Of a stretch of DNA of 64,000 nt, positions 29,917-39,229 are shown in pieces (position 1 is the stretch's first letter; every line of letters starts with the position of its first letter). The position numbers and the translations under genes were made by a program. Below the pieces are notes generated by a model. The model ran no database searches, was not told the DNA's origin, and saw only the letters and a list, made by a program, of their open reading frames with translations. Source of the stretch: Pseudomonas fortuita (lineage in GTDB: Bacteria > Pseudomonadota > Gammaproteobacteria > Pseudomonadales > Pseudomonadaceae); assembly GCF_026898135.2 (NCBI RefSeq), contig NZ_CP114035.2, positions 4,877,501-4,941,500 on the forward strand. The letters are read 5' to 3'.

Positions 29917-30840
29917 ATGCCTGAGATCTACCATTTCTTCCAACAACTGGTTAATGGATTGACCATCGGCAGCACCTATGCCTTGATCGCCATCGGCTAC
30001 ACGATGGTGTACGGCATCATTGGCATGATCAACTTCGCTCACGGCGAGGTGTACATGATCGGTTCCTATGTGGCCTTCATCGCCCTCGCGGGCCTGGCCA
30101 TGATGGGTATCCATTCGCTGCCGATCCTGATGACCGTTGCCTTCGTCGCGACGATCTTCGTCACCAGTGCCTATGGCTACAGTATCGAACGGGTTGCCTA
30201 CCGCCCCTTGCGCAACAGCAACCGTCTGATCCCGCTGATTTCCGCCATCGGCATGTCGATTTTCCTGCAGAACACCGTCTTGCTTTCGCAAGACTCCAAG
30301 GACAAGTCCATCCCCAACCTGATCCCCGGAAGCTTCTCGTTCGGGCCGGGCGGCGCGGAGGAAGTTCTGATCAGCTACATGCAGATCCTGGTGTTCGTGG
30401 TCACTCTGGTAGCCATGACCCTGCTCACCCTGTTCATCTCTCGCTCCCGTCTGGGCCGCGCCTGCCGTGCCTGCGCCGAGGACATCAAGATGGCCAACCT
30501 GCTGGGCATCAACACCAACAACATCATCGCCCTCACCTTCGTCATCGGTGCCGCCCTGGCCGCCGTAGCGGCCGTGCTGCTGAGCATGCAGTACGGAGTG
30601 ATCAACCCCAACGCCGGTTTCCTGGTAGGCCTCAAGGCCTTCACCGCGGCGGTGCTGGGTGGCATCGGCAGCATTCCGGGCGCGATGCTCGGCGGGCTGG
30701 TGCTGGGCGTGGCCGAAGCGTTTGGCGCCGACATCTTCGGCGACCAGTACAAGGACGTGGTGGCATTCGGCTTGTTGGTGCTTGTCCTGCTATTCCGGCC
30801 GACCGGCATCCTGGGCCGCCCGGAGGTTGAAAAAGTATGA
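29917..30840 (+). CDS. livH: Branched-chain amino acid ABC transporter permease
   Basis: 307 residues and about eight transmembrane helices. It shows LivH/BraD signatures: [20 protein letters not shown] at the N-terminus, [13 protein letters not shown], and [16 protein letters not shown], the cytoplasmic coupling loop that meets the ATPase. ATG 29917 (MPEIYHFF) follows GGAG by about 9 bases; an open frame back to 29782 is not preceded by one. It overlaps livM by 4 bases (ATGA), so the two are translationally coupled. It forms the translocation channel with LivM. Confidence 0.95.
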   Translation: MPEIYHFFQQLVNGLTIGSTYALIAIGYTMVYGIIGMINFAHGEVYMIGSYVAFIALAGLAMMGIHSLPILMTVAFVATIFVTSAYGYSIERVAYRPLRNSNRLIPLISAIGMSIFLQNTVLLSQDSKDKSIPNLIPGSFSFGPGGAEEVLISYMQILVFVVTLVAMTLLTLFISRSRLGRACRACAEDIKMANLLGINTNNIIALTFVIGAALAAVAAVLLSMQYGVINPNAGFLVGLKAFTAAVLGGIGSIPGAMLGGLVLGVAEAFGADIFGDQYKDVVAFGLLVLVLLFRPTGILGRPEVEKV

Positions 30841-32093
30841 ACAAAAATCTCAAACAGGCGTTCTTCAGCGCCTTGCTGGTCTGGGCGGTGGCCTTCCCGG
30901 TGCTGGGCCTGAAACTGAGCATCGATGGCATCAGCCTGGTCGTGCACAGCCAGGGCTCGTTCACCATCAGCATCATCGCCGTGTGCTCGGTGCTGATGTT
31001 CCTGCGCGTGCTGTTCGACAAGCAGTGGAGTTCGGTGATGAACCGCCGCTCGGATCGCAAGCTGATCCCGCCGGCCGTCAGCAATTACCTGACCCTGCCC
31101 AAGACCCAGCGCTATGTGATCGTTGGTCTGATCGTTGCGGCACTGGTGTGGCCGTTCTTCGGCTCGCGCGGTGCGGTCGATATCGCCACGCTGATCCTGA
31201 TCTACGTGTTGCTGGGCCTGGGCCTGAACATCGTGGTCGGCCTGGCGGGCCTGCTCGACCTCGGTTACGTCGGCTTCTACGCCGTCGGCGCCTACAGCTA
31301 CGCCATGCTCTCGCACTACCTGGGCTGGAGTTTCTGGGTATGTCTGCCGATTGCCGGCCTGATGGCCGCCACCTTCGGCTTCCTGCTTGGCTTCCCGGTG
31401 CTGCGCCTGCGCGGTGACTACCTGGCGATCGTGACCCTCGGCTTCGGCGAGATCATCCGCCTGTTCCTGCGCAACCTCACCGACTGGACCGGCGGCCCCA
31501 ACGGCATCAGCAACATCCCCAAGCCAGAGTTCTTCGGCCTGACCTTCGAACGCCGTGCCGCCGAGGGCATGCAGACCTTCCACGAGTTCTTCGGGCTGGA
31601 ATACAACTCGATCAACAAGGTCATCTTCCTCTACCTGGTGGCACTGCTACTGGCCTTGCTGGCACTGTTCGTCATCAACCGCCTGCTGCGCATGCCAATC
31701 GGCCGCGCCTGGGAAGCCCTGCGTGAAGACGAGATCGCCTGCCGTGCGCTGGGCCTGAACCCGACCGTGATCAAGCTCTCGGCGTTTACCCTGGGTGCCT
31801 GCTTCGCCGGTTTCGCCGGCAGCTTCTTCGCAGCGCGCCAAGGCCTGGTGACGCCGGAGTCGTTCACCTTCATCGAGTCGGCAATCATCCTCGCCATCGT
31901 CGTGCTTGGCGGCATGGGCTCACAACTGGGCGTGATCCTCGCGGCCATCGTGATGATCCTGCTGCCCGAGCTGATGCGTGAGTTCAGCGAATACCGGATG
32001 CTGATGTTCGGTGCGCTGATGGTGTTGATGATGATCTGGCGTCCGCAAGGCCTGCTGCCTATGCAACGTCCACACATGGAGCTGCGTCGATGA
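30837..32093 (+). CDS. livM: Branched-chain amino acid ABC transporter permease
   Basis: 418 residues, the long LivM type. An N-terminal extension with two or three helices (to about residue 100) precedes the conserved core: [33 protein letters not shown] and the coupling loop [18 protein letters not shown]. It pairs with LivH in the inner membrane. It overlaps livH and livG by 4 bases each. Confidence 0.95.
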   Translation: MNKNLKQAFFSALLVWAVAFPVLGLKLSIDGISLVVHSQGSFTISIIAVCSVLMFLRVLFDKQWSSVMNRRSDRKLIPPAVSNYLTLPKTQRYVIVGLIVAALVWPFFGSRGAVDIATLILIYVLLGLGLNIVVGLAGLLDLGYVGFYAVGAYSYAMLSHYLGWSFWVCLPIAGLMAATFGFLLGFPVLRLRGDYLAIVTLGFGEIIRLFLRNLTDWTGGPNGISNIPKPEFFGLTFERRAAEGMQTFHEFFGLEYNSINKVIFLYLVALLLALLALFVINRLLRMPIGRAWEALREDEIACRALGLNPTVIKLSAFTLGACFAGFAGSFFAARQGLVTPESFTFIESAIILAIVVLGGMGSQLGVILAAIVMILLPELMREFSEYRMLMFGALMVLMMIWRPQGLLPMQRPHMELRR

Positions 32094-32857
32094 GCCGCGA
32101 AATTCTGCAAGTCAGCGGCCTGAGCATGCGCTTCGGCGGCTTGTTGGCGGTCAACGGCGTGGCCCTGACCGTCAAGGAAAAACAGGTGGTGGCGCTGATC
32201 GGCCCGAACGGCGCCGGCAAGACCACGGTGTTCAACTGCCTGACCGGGTTCTACAAACCCAGCGGCGGCACCATCCTGCTCGATGGCCAGCCGATCCAGG
32301 GCCTGGCCGGCCACCAGATCGCCCGCAAGGGCGTGGTGCGGACCTTCCAGAACGTGCGCCTGTTCAAGGACATGACCGCGCTGGAAAACCTGCTGATCGC
32401 CCAGCACCGTCACCTGAACACCAACTTCTTCGCCGGCCTGTTCAAGACCCCGAGCTTCCGCCGCAGCGAGAAGGAGGCCATGGAACGCGCGCAGTACTGG
32501 CTGGAAAAGGTCAACCTGACCGAATTCGCCAACCGTACCGCCGGCACCCTCGCCTATGGCCAGCAACGCCGCCTGGAAATCGCCCGCTGCATGATGACCC
32601 AGCCGCGCATCATCATGCTCGACGAACCTGCGGCGGGCCTGAACCCGAAGGAAACCGAAGACCTCAAGGCACTGATCGCCTACCTGCGTGAGTCGCACAA
32701 CGTCACCGTGCTGCTGATCGAGCACGACATGAAGCTGGTGATGAGCATTTCCGACCATATCGTGGTGATCAACCAGGGCACCCCCCTGGCCCACGGCACA
32801 CCGGAAGAGATCCGCGACAACCCTGATGTGATCAAAGCCTACCTGGGGGAAGCGTAA
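32090..32857 (+). CDS. livG: Branched-chain amino acid ABC transporter ATPase
   Basis: 255 residues. Walker A is GPNGAGKTT (about 40-48), the signature is [15 protein letters not shown] (a YGQQR form typical of LivG) and Walker B is [14 protein letters not shown] switch histidine lies in [11 protein letters not shown]. The extended Liv-specific C-terminus ([20 protein letters not shown]) is present. It powers transport together with LivF. Confidence 0.96.
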   Translation: MSREILQVSGLSMRFGGLLAVNGVALTVKEKQVVALIGPNGAGKTTVFNCLTGFYKPSGGTILLDGQPIQGLAGHQIARKGVVRTFQNVRLFKDMTALENLLIAQHRHLNTNFFAGLFKTPSFRRSEKEAMERAQYWLEKVNLTEFANRTAGTLAYGQQRRLEIARCMMTQPRIIMLDEPAAGLNPKETEDLKALIAYLRESHNVTVLLIEHDMKLVMSISDHIVVINQGTPLAHGTPEEIRDNPDVIKAYLGEA

Positions 32858-32858
32858 A

Positions 32859-33560
32859 ATGCTGAAGTTCGAAAACGTTTCCACCTTCTACGGCAAGATC
32901 CAGGCGCTGCACAGCGTCAACGTGGAGATCAACCAGGGCGAGATCGTCACCCTGATCGGGGCCAACGGCGCCGGCAAGTCGACCTTGCTGATGACCCTGT
33001 GCGGCTCGCCGCAGGCGCACAGTGGCAGCATCAAGTACCTGGGCGAAGAGCTGGTCGGGCAGCCGTCCTCGCACATCATGCGCAAGAGCATTGCCGTGGT
33101 GCCGGAAGGGCGGCGCGTGTTCGCCCGCCTGACCGTCGAGGAAAACCTGGCCATGGGCGGTTTCTTCACCGACAAGGGCGACTACCAGGAGCAGCTGGAC
33201 AAGGTGTTGCAACTGTTCCCGCGCCTGAAGGAACGTTACATCCAGCGCGGCGGCACCATGTCCGGTGGCGAGCAACAAATGCTTGCCATTGGCCGTGCGC
33301 TGATGAGCAAGCCCAAGCTGCTGCTGCTCGACGAACCTTCACTGGGCCTGGCGCCGATCATCATCCAGCAGATCTTCGACATCATCGAACAGCTGCGCCG
33401 TGATGGCGTGACGGTGTTCCTGGTGGAGCAGAATGCCAACCAGGCGCTGAAGATCGCCGACCGCGCGTATGTACTGGAGAACGGTCGGGTGGTGATGCAA
33501 GGGACGGGTGAAGCACTGCTGACCGACCCGAAGGTGCGCGACGCGTACCTCGGCGGTTAA
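32859..33560 (+). CDS. livF: Branched-chain amino acid ABC transporter ATPase
   Basis: 233 residues. Walker A is GANGAGKST, the signature is MSGGEQQMLAIGRALM and Walker B is LLLLDEPSLGLAP. It starts one base after the livG stop and closes the operon. An intrinsic terminator follows at 33566. Confidence 0.96.
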   Translation: MLKFENVSTFYGKIQALHSVNVEINQGEIVTLIGANGAGKSTLLMTLCGSPQAHSGSIKYLGEELVGQPSSHIMRKSIAVVPEGRRVFARLTVEENLAMGGFFTDKGDYQEQLDKVLQLFPRLKERYIQRGGTMSGGEQQMLAIGRALMSKPKLLLLDEPSLGLAPIIIQQIFDIIEQLRRDGVTVFLVEQNANQALKIADRAYVLENGRVVMQGTGEALLTDPKVRDAYLGG

Positions 33561-33565
33561 ATGGG

Positions 33566-33589
33566 AAAGGGCCTTCGGGCCCTTTTTTA
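33566..33589 (+). terminator. Intrinsic terminator of the liv operon
   Basis: AAGGGCC-TTCG-GGCCCTT followed by TTTT: a 7-base stem with a UUCG-type loop and U tract, 6 bases after the livF stop. Confidence 0.9.
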
Positions 33590-33614
33590 TGCCTGCCAGA
33601 AATGCATTGCCAGT

Positions 33615-33711
33615 GCCGGCCCTTTCGCGGGTAAACCCGCTCCCACAGGAAACCCACGGCCTTTGGAAACTGAGCAGTACCTGTAGGTGCGGGTTTACCC
33701 GCGAAGGCGCC
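33615..33711. repeat. Inverted pair of REP elements
   Basis: The first copy, GCCGGCCCTTTCGCGGG with TAAACCCGCTCCCACAGG, spans 33615-33649. The second, inverted copy, CCTGTAGGTGCGGGTTTACC with CGCGAAGGCGCC, spans 33680-33711. This is the classic P. putida 35-base REP, which contains GCGGGTAAACCCGC. Confidence 0.9.
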
Positions 33712-33796
33712 CGCACGGGTAACCATTAACTTGAGATCCACCGCCGGCCTGAGTAACGTGGCCAGCTCTTTACCAAAGATTCCCGGAGTTCGCCCG

Positions 33797-34471
33797 ATGC
33801 GCCTCACCCCCACCCTGCTGCTCACTGCCCTGCTGCCCCTGTTCGCCGGCTGCCAGCTCATGGCTGAAGCGCCAAGCGACCCGAACATCGGCACCACGCG
33901 CATGCAGGGCGAACTGCGGGCGGCCGGTGGCCAGCTGCTGTTCAAGCCGTGCAGCGAAAACCGCACGTTCGTGATCAACGACGTCGGCGCTACCGGCATC
34001 CTGCAGGAGGCCGGCAACCTCGCCAAGGACGCCAACGACAAGCTGTTCGCCGACGTCCGTGGGCGCCTTACCGGCAGCAAGCAGGCCAACAATGATGGCC
34101 AGCTGGAAGTACGCCGCCTGTACCGCCTGGAACCTTCCACCCGCGCCTGCGAAGACCCCAACTTCAAGCAGTTGACCCTGCGCGCCAACGGCCACGAGCC
34201 GGACTGGGACATCAAGGCCAGCGGCAAGGGCATGGTCCTCAGCCGAGTCGGACAGGAGCCCCTGCCCTTGCCGTTCCTTGAAGAGGAAGTACCCGGTGGC
34301 GGCTTGACCCTCACCAGCGAAGCCAACGGCCAGCACGTGGAACTGTGGGTCGCGCCGCAGCGCTGCGTAGACAGCGCCACTGGCGCGGTCCACCACCTGC
34401 GTGCCGAACTGCGCATTGACGGCAAGACCCTGCAGGGCTGCGGCTACTACGGCGGCGCACGCGACAACTGA
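33797..34471 (+). CDS. COG3650-like lipoprotein
   Basis: 224 residues. The signal peptide ends in the lipobox LFAGC (Cys19). The mature part has RMQGELRAAGGQLLFKPCSE, then ELRIDGKTLQGCGYYGGARD at the C-terminus, and conserved cysteines in TRACEDPNF and APQRCVD, the pattern of COG3650 envelope proteins. Heme- or sugar-like binding has been suggested for relatives, but no function is known. ATG 33797 has CGGAG 8 bases upstream; the open frame extends 22 codons further without support. Confidence 0.75.
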   Translation: MRLTPTLLLTALLPLFAGCQLMAEAPSDPNIGTTRMQGELRAAGGQLLFKPCSENRTFVINDVGATGILQEAGNLAKDANDKLFADVRGRLTGSKQANNDGQLEVRRLYRLEPSTRACEDPNFKQLTLRANGHEPDWDIKASGKGMVLSRVGQEPLPLPFLEEEVPGGGLTLTSEANGQHVELWVAPQRCVDSATGAVHHLRAELRIDGKTLQGCGYYGGARDN

Positions 34472-34574
34472 TCGTCGGGCACTTTTAACCTGCCAGTCGG
34501 GGCGGCTAACAGCTTATACTTGGCGGTTTGTGTAAAGCCGCCGGCCGCCCATGGCCGGGATACTGGACCCTGCC

Positions 34575-36182
34575 ATGCTACGAATCACCGAACTCAAGCT
34601 GCCCCTGGACCATCCCGACGAAGCACTGCGTGAAGCCATCGTCCAGCGCCTGGGCATCCGCGACGAGCAACTGCTCAGCTTCAACCTGTTCAAGCGCAGC
34701 TACGATGCGCGCAAGAAGAACAGCGAGTTGCTGTTCATCTACACCATCGACCTCGAAGCCAGCAACGAAGCCGAACTGCTCAGCAAGTTCGCCGACGATC
34801 ACAACATCGGCCCGGCACCGGACGTGACTTACAAATACGTCGGCCACGCCCCGGCCGACATCCAGGAACGCCCTATCGTGGTCGGCTTCGGCCCCTGCGG
34901 CATCTTTGCCGGCCTTTTGCTGGCGCAGATGGGCTTCAAGCCGATCATCCTCGAACGTGGCAAGGAAGTGCGCCAGCGCACCAAGGACACCTGGGGCCTG
35001 TGGCGCAAAAGCGTGCTCAACCCCGAGTCCAACGTGCAGTTCGGCGAAGGCGGCGCCGGCACCTTCTCTGACGGCAAGCTGTACAGCCAGATCAAGGACC
35101 CGCAGCACCACGGCCGCAAAGTGCTGGAAGAGTTCGTCAAGGCCGGTGCGCCGGACGAGATCCTGTACATCAACAAACCGCACATCGGCACCTTCCGCCT
35201 CACCGGCATGGTCGAGCAGATGCGCCAGGACATGATCGCCCTCGGCGCAGAAGTGCGCTTCCAGCAGAAGGTCACCGACCTGCTGGTCGAAGACGGCCAG
35301 CTGACCGGTGTGGTGCTGGAGAGTGGCGAACAACTGCACTCGCGCCATGTAGTCCTGGCCCTTGGCCACAGTGCCCGCGACACTTTCCGTATGCTGCATG
35401 CCAAAGGCGTCTACATGGAAGCCAAGCCGTTCTCGGTCGGCTTCCGTATCGAGCACCCGCAAACGCTGATCGACAAGGCGCGTCTTGGCAAATACGCCGG
35501 CCACCCGAAACTCGGCGCTGCCGACTACAAGCTGGTGTACCACGCCAAGAATGGCCGCTCGGTGTACAGTTTCTGCATGTGCCCGGGTGGCACCGTGGTC
35601 GCCGCTACCAGCGAGCCGGGCCGCGTGGTGACCAACGGCATGAGCCAGTACTCACGTAACGAGCGCAACGCCAACTCCGGTATCGTCGTCGGCATTGACC
35701 CCGAGCGCGACTACCCGGGCGGCCCGCTGGCCGGTATTGAACTGCAAGAGCGTCTGGAAGCCCACGCCTACGTAATCGGCGGCAGCAACTACCAGGCCCC
35801 GGCGCAGCTGGTGGGTGACTTTGTCGCCGGCCGGCCATCGACCGCACTGGGCAGTGTCGAGCCATCCTACAAACCGGGCGTGACCCTGGGTGACCTGGCA
35901 CCAAGCCTGCCGGACTTCGCCATCGAAGCGATCCGAGAGGCCCTGCCAGCGTTCGACCGGCAGATCAAAGGCTACAACCTGCATGATGCAGTGTTGACCG
36001 GGATCGAGACGCGTACCTCGTCGCCCCTGCGGATTACCCGGGGTGAGGACTACCAGAGCCTGAACCTGAAAGGCCTGTTCCCGGCAGGTGAGGGGGCCGG
36101 GTATGCGGGCGGCATCCTGTCGGCGGGTGTGGACGGTATTCGTATCGCCGAGGCGGTAGCGCGGGACATGCTCGGCCTGTAA
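34575..36182 (+). CDS. FAD-dependent dehydrogenase (NAD/FAD-utilising, COG2509-like)
   Basis: 535 residues. A small N-terminal domain of about 90 residues (MLRITELKLPLDHPDEAL) precedes the FAD-binding GxGxxG-like motif PIVVGFGPCGIFAGLLLAQM. ESNVQFGEGGAGTFSDGKL and the C-terminal GLFPAGEGAGYAGGILSAGV, the FAD-ribityl binding segment, follow. The family resembles FixC/HI0933-like flavoproteins of unknown substrate. I chose ATG 34575; neither it nor ATG 34551 has a strong ribosome binding site. It is monocistronic by context and followed by a degenerate REP. Confidence 0.85.
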   Translation: MLRITELKLPLDHPDEALREAIVQRLGIRDEQLLSFNLFKRSYDARKKNSELLFIYTIDLEASNEAELLSKFADDHNIGPAPDVTYKYVGHAPADIQERPIVVGFGPCGIFAGLLLAQMGFKPIILERGKEVRQRTKDTWGLWRKSVLNPESNVQFGEGGAGTFSDGKLYSQIKDPQHHGRKVLEEFVKAGAPDEILYINKPHIGTFRLTGMVEQMRQDMIALGAEVRFQQKVTDLLVEDGQLTGVVLESGEQLHSRHVVLALGHSARDTFRMLHAKGVYMEAKPFSVGFRIEHPQTLIDKARLGKYAGHPKLGAADYKLVYHAKNGRSVYSFCMCPGGTVVAATSEPGRVVTNGMSQYSRNERNANSGIVVGIDPERDYPGGPLAGIELQERLEAHAYVIGGSNYQAPAQLVGDFVAGRPSTALGSVEPSYKPGVTLGDLAPSLPDFAIEAIREALPAFDRQIKGYNLHDAVLTGIETRTSSPLRITRGEDYQSLNLKGLFPAGEGAGYAGGILSAGVDGIRIAEAVARDMLGL

Positions 36183-36199
36183 TTTTGTATCGCCTGCAA

Positions 36200-36240
36200 G
36201 GGCCCTTTCGCGGGCTGGCCCGCGAAGAGGCCCTGACAGG
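36200..36240. repeat. Single REP element
   Basis: GGGCCCTTTCGCGGGCTGGC followed by CCGCGAAGAGGCCCTGACAGG: one P. putida-type REP with the inner palindrome CGCGGGC-TG-GCCCGCG. It lies 18 bases after the preceding stop codon. Confidence 0.75.
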
Positions 36241-36433
36241 GATCAGAAATATCCGACCCAAACACCAGCCTTTCCCTCCCCCCTTTCCTCCCATCTGCAT
36301 CTAGGCTTCACTCAGCCCAGACAGCAACACCATATAACAAAAACGAATATAGTTTTTGTTTGAAAGCATATCGTCACAGGCTAGGGTGTACGCCCGTACC
36401 CTTCGTAAACTGCTCATGGAGAGCCTATAGCCC

Positions 36434-37609
36434 GTGCGTAGCCTGTTTACCCGATTCTTCCAGCTTGAAGCCGCCAGCGGTCTGCTGCTGATCGCCGCCG
36501 CCGTTCTGGCCCTGATCATCAACAACTCACCCCTGTCCTATCTGTACAGCGGCCTGCTCGACGTCCCCGTCGCCGTCCAGGTCGGCGCGCTGAATATCGC
36601 CAAGCCTTTGTTGCTGTGGATCAATGACGGCCTGATGGCCCTGTTCTTCCTGCTCATTGGCCTGGAGGTCAAACGCGAGGTGGTCGATGGTCACCTGTCC
36701 AAGCCCTCCCAGGTGATCCTGCCCGCCACTGCTGCTGTGGGCGGCATGGTGGTGCCGGCGCTCATCTACTGGTTCATCAACCGTGACAACCCGGCGGCCG
36801 TGGCCGGCTGGGCGATCCCCACCGCCACCGACATCGCCTTCGCCCTCGGCGTGCTGGCCCTGTTGGGCAAACGCGTACCGGTTTCGCTCAAGCTGTTCCT
36901 GATGACCCTGGCGATCATTGACGACCTTGGTGCAATCATCGTCATCGCCCTTTTCTACTCAGGCACCTTGTCGAGCGTATCGCTGCTGCTGGCAGCGGCC
37001 TGCCTGGTGGTGCTGATCGCGATGAACCGGCTTGGGGTGGTCAAGCTTGGGCCGTACATGATCGTTGGCCTGATCCTGTGGGTCTGCGTACTCAAGAGCG
37101 GCGTGCACGCCACGCTGGCCGGTGTCGCCCTGGCCTTGTGTATCCCGCTGCGTACACGCAACGCCGAGACTTCGCCGCTATTGTCCCTTGAGCATGCCCT
37201 GCACCCTTGGGTTGCCTATGCGATCCTGCCGCTGTTTGCCTTCGCCAATGCTGGCGTCTCACTGGCAGGCATGACCGTGGAAAGCTTCACCCACCCGGTG
37301 CCGATGGGCATTGCGATTGGCCTGCTGATGGGCAAGACCGTGGGCGTTTTCGGCCTGACTTGGGTAGCGGTCAAGCTGCGCCTGGCAGCGCTGCCTGCGG
37401 GTGCTGGCTGGGGGCAGATACTGGGGGTGGCGATACTCTGCGGTATTGGCTTCACCATGAGCCTGTTTGTTGGCTCACTCGCCTTTGCACCAGGCAGCAG
37501 TGATTACGCGGGCATGGATCGCATGGGGATCCTTACCGGCTCGTTCTTCGCCGCAGTGATCGGCTACGCCGTTACCGCCCTGGCCAGCCGAAAAAACAGT
37601 GCTGGTTGA
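36434..37609 (+). CDS. nhaA: Na+/H+ antiporter NhaA
   Basis: 391 residues and twelve membrane segments. The ion-binding aspartates stand at the same numbers as in E. coli: Asp133 in [11 protein letters not shown] and Asp163-Asp164 in AIIDDLGAI. The TM10 lysine is in [10 protein letters not shown]. It exchanges cytoplasmic Na+ for H+ in salt and alkaline stress. The start is GTG 36434 with GGAGA about 9 bases upstream. An AT-rich stretch at 36300-36380 precedes it and probably holds the promoter. A bidirectional terminator follows. Confidence 0.96.
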   Translation: MRSLFTRFFQLEAASGLLLIAAAVLALIINNSPLSYLYSGLLDVPVAVQVGALNIAKPLLLWINDGLMALFFLLIGLEVKREVVDGHLSKPSQVILPATAAVGGMVVPALIYWFINRDNPAAVAGWAIPTATDIAFALGVLALLGKRVPVSLKLFLMTLAIIDDLGAIIVIALFYSGTLSSVSLLLAAACLVVLIAMNRLGVVKLGPYMIVGLILWVCVLKSGVHATLAGVALALCIPLRTRNAETSPLLSLEHALHPWVAYAILPLFAFANAGVSLAGMTVESFTHPVPMGIAIGLLMGKTVGVFGLTWVAVKLRLAALPAGAGWGQILGVAILCGIGFTMSLFVGSLAFAPGSSDYAGMDRMGILTGSFFAAVIGYAVTALASRKNSAG

Positions 37610-37624
37610 CTTGGCTGAGGCATA

Positions 37625-37668
37625 AAAAAACCCCGACTGGCAGCCGCCATGTCGGGGTTTTCTTTTGC
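37625..37668. terminator. Bidirectional intrinsic terminator
   Basis: AAAAAACCCCGAC-N13-GTCGGGGTTTTCTTTT: a 9-base stem with A and T runs on both sides. It serves nhaA (+) and the convergent glycine-zipper lipoprotein gene (-). Confidence 0.9.
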
Positions 37669-37678
37669 TGCGCTACGG

Positions 37679-38143
37679 TCAGTGCGAGACGCGGCTGGTA
37701 CCGTCAACTGTCATGATGCGCACACGGTCGCCGACGCGGAAGATTTCATTCTCCTGCACGGCCTGCACATAGGCACGCATGCTGCCATCGTCCTCACGCA
37801 CGGTGATTTCGACGCCTTGGGTACGGGTCAGGCCTTCCTCGGCAGCGGAACCCGCCAGGCCACCGGCCACGGCACCGATCACGGCAGCAACGATGCTGCC
37901 ACGGCCGCCGCCCACGGCGCTGCCGGCCACGCCACCGACGATGGCGCCAGCGCCACCGCCGATCGGGGTCTTGGTACCCTCGATCTTGACCGGGCGCAGG
38001 GATTCGATGGTGCCCATGCGCACGGTTTGCACGCGGCGGGCTTCATCACGGGAGTAGCTGTCACCGGTCAGGCTCGAGGCACAGCCCCCCAGCAGCAACG
38101 ACATGGTGGTAAAAGTCGCCACCAGCAAAGCGGATTTACGCAT
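37679..38143 (-). CDS. Glycine-zipper 2TM lipoprotein (SlyB/Pcp-like)
   Basis: 154 residues. The signal peptide has lipobox LLGGC (Cys21). A glycine-zipper segment at about 60-110 (GGGAGAIVGGVAGSAVGG and GAVAGGLAGSAAEEG) forms a two-pass membrane hairpin. The C-terminal domain (VEITVREDDGSMRAYVQ) is the SlyB outer-membrane lipoprotein type. ATG 38143 has GGAG about 8 bases upstream. These proteins are envelope stress-associated outer-membrane components. Confidence 0.85.
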   Translation of the reverse strand: MRKSALLVATFTTMSLLLGGCASSLTGDSYSRDEARRVQTVRMGTIESLRPVKIEGTKTPIGGGAGAIVGGVAGSAVGGGRGSIVAAVIGAVAGGLAGSAAEEGLTRTQGVEITVREDDGSMRAYVQAVQENEIFRVGDRVRIMTVDGTSRVSH

Positions 38144-38290
38144 GGGTAAAGTCTCCATAATTCAGGTGCTCATTAGACGCTGCACGTTGACGGCTGTCAC
38201 GGTACAAACGTAATAAAATTGGTTTCATTCAGCCGGGGTACAGCCTGGGCGGTTGTGCCATAGGCTCTTCAATTGAGACCAAGGATAGCC

Positions 38291-38524
38291 ATGGATTACT
38301 TCATCGTCGTGGTCACCACCGTTGCGGGGCTTTATTTCCACGGGTGGCTATACGTGCGTATGCGCCGCTGGATGGACCGTGACCTGGCGTTGTCGCTGGC
38401 GGGGGCTGACCCTGAAAAGCGTGAGTACATGCTGGAAAGGTTGGCGCAGGCGCGGCAGGAGAAGGTGGGGCGCAAGCAACTGGCAGAGTGGTTGGAGCGG
38501 GAGGCGGCGGGGTATCCGGGGTAG
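38291..38524 (+). CDS. Small membrane-anchored hypothetical protein, 77 residues
   Basis: One N-terminal transmembrane helix (YFIVVVTTVAGLYFHGWLYV) is followed by a charged cytoplasmic tail with RMRRWMDRDLALSLAGADPE and a long helix. AAGGA lies 6 bases before ATG 38291. A conserved small protein of unknown role; the tail looks like a protein-interaction helix. It ends just before a hairpin shared with pdxH. Confidence 0.7.
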   Translation: MDYFIVVVTTVAGLYFHGWLYVRMRRWMDRDLALSLAGADPEKREYMLERLAQARQEKVGRKQLAEWLEREAAGYPG

Positions 38525-38538
38525 TCTGATGGATCACT

Positions 38539-38557
38539 GGGGCCGCTTTGCGGCCCC
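38539..38557. terminator. Hairpin between convergent genes
   Basis: GGGGCCGC-TTT-GCGGCCCC is a perfect 8-base GC stem between the 77-residue protein gene (+) and pdxH (-). It has no strong T run on either side. Confidence 0.5.
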
Positions 38558-38563
38558 AAATCC

Positions 38564-39211
38564 TCAGGGTGCCAGCCGCTCGCGCAGCCATTGCCCATCC
38601 ACCAGCCGGTAGTTCAACCGGTCATGCAGGCGGCTCGCCCGCCCCTGCCAGAACTCGATGCGCTCAGGCAACAGGCGATACCCACCCCAATGTTCAGGGC
38701 AGTGCGGCTGGGTGTCGGAGAAGCGCGCTTCAGTGGCCTTGACCAAACCTTCCAGCTCTTCACGACCGGCAATCACCCGGCTTTGCGGCGAAGCCCAGGC
38801 CCCCAGGCGGCTGCCCAGCGGGCGCACCTGGTAGTAGTCGTCCGACTCCTTGGCGGTGACCTTTTCCACTCGCCCTTCGATACGCACCTGGCGCTCCAGC
38901 GCCGGCCAGAAGAACGTCATGGCGGCAAAGGGGTTGGCTTGCAGTTGCTGGCCCTTGGCGCTTTCGTAGTTGGTGAAGAAAGTGAAACCCTGCTCGTCGA
39001 GCCCCTTCAGCAGCAGTACACGGCAATGCGGGCGGCCTTCGCCGTCCACAGTGGCCAGGGTCATGGCGTTGGCTTCCACGGGTACCTGCTCGGTTTTCAC
39101 CGCATCGGCAAACCACTGGTGGAACAGGGCAAACGGCTCCCCCGGTGCCTGGGCTTCGGCCAGGCCATCACGGGTGTAGTCGCGGCGCATATCGGCCAGG
39201 GATTGGGTCAT
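38564..39211 (-). CDS. pdxH: Pyridoxine/pyridoxamine 5'-phosphate oxidase
   Basis: 215 residues, normal length. FMN-binding features are [20 protein letters not shown] and [20 protein letters not shown], with PLP-binding [18 protein letters not shown]. The C-terminal PdxH signature is [12 protein letters not shown]. It makes pyridoxal phosphate with FMN and O2, in the cytoplasm. ATG 39211 has AAGGAA 8 bases upstream. The gene stands alone, followed by a GC hairpin. Confidence 0.97.
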   Translation of the reverse strand: MTQSLADMRRDYTRDGLAEAQAPGEPFALFHQWFADAVKTEQVPVEANAMTLATVDGEGRPHCRVLLLKGLDEQGFTFFTNYESAKGQQLQANPFAAMTFFWPALERQVRIEGRVEKVTAKESDDYYQVRPLGSRLGAWASPQSRVIAGREELEGLVKATEARFSDTQPHCPEHWGGYRLLPERIEFWQGRASRLHDRLNYRLVDGQWLRERLAP

Positions 39212-39229
39212 TGCTGCGTTCCTTGACGA

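Noticed and set aside
16458..33711. REP palindromes as CRISPR repeats or attachment sites
   Set aside because: They occur as single or paired inverted units with no regular spacers, integrase or cas genes.
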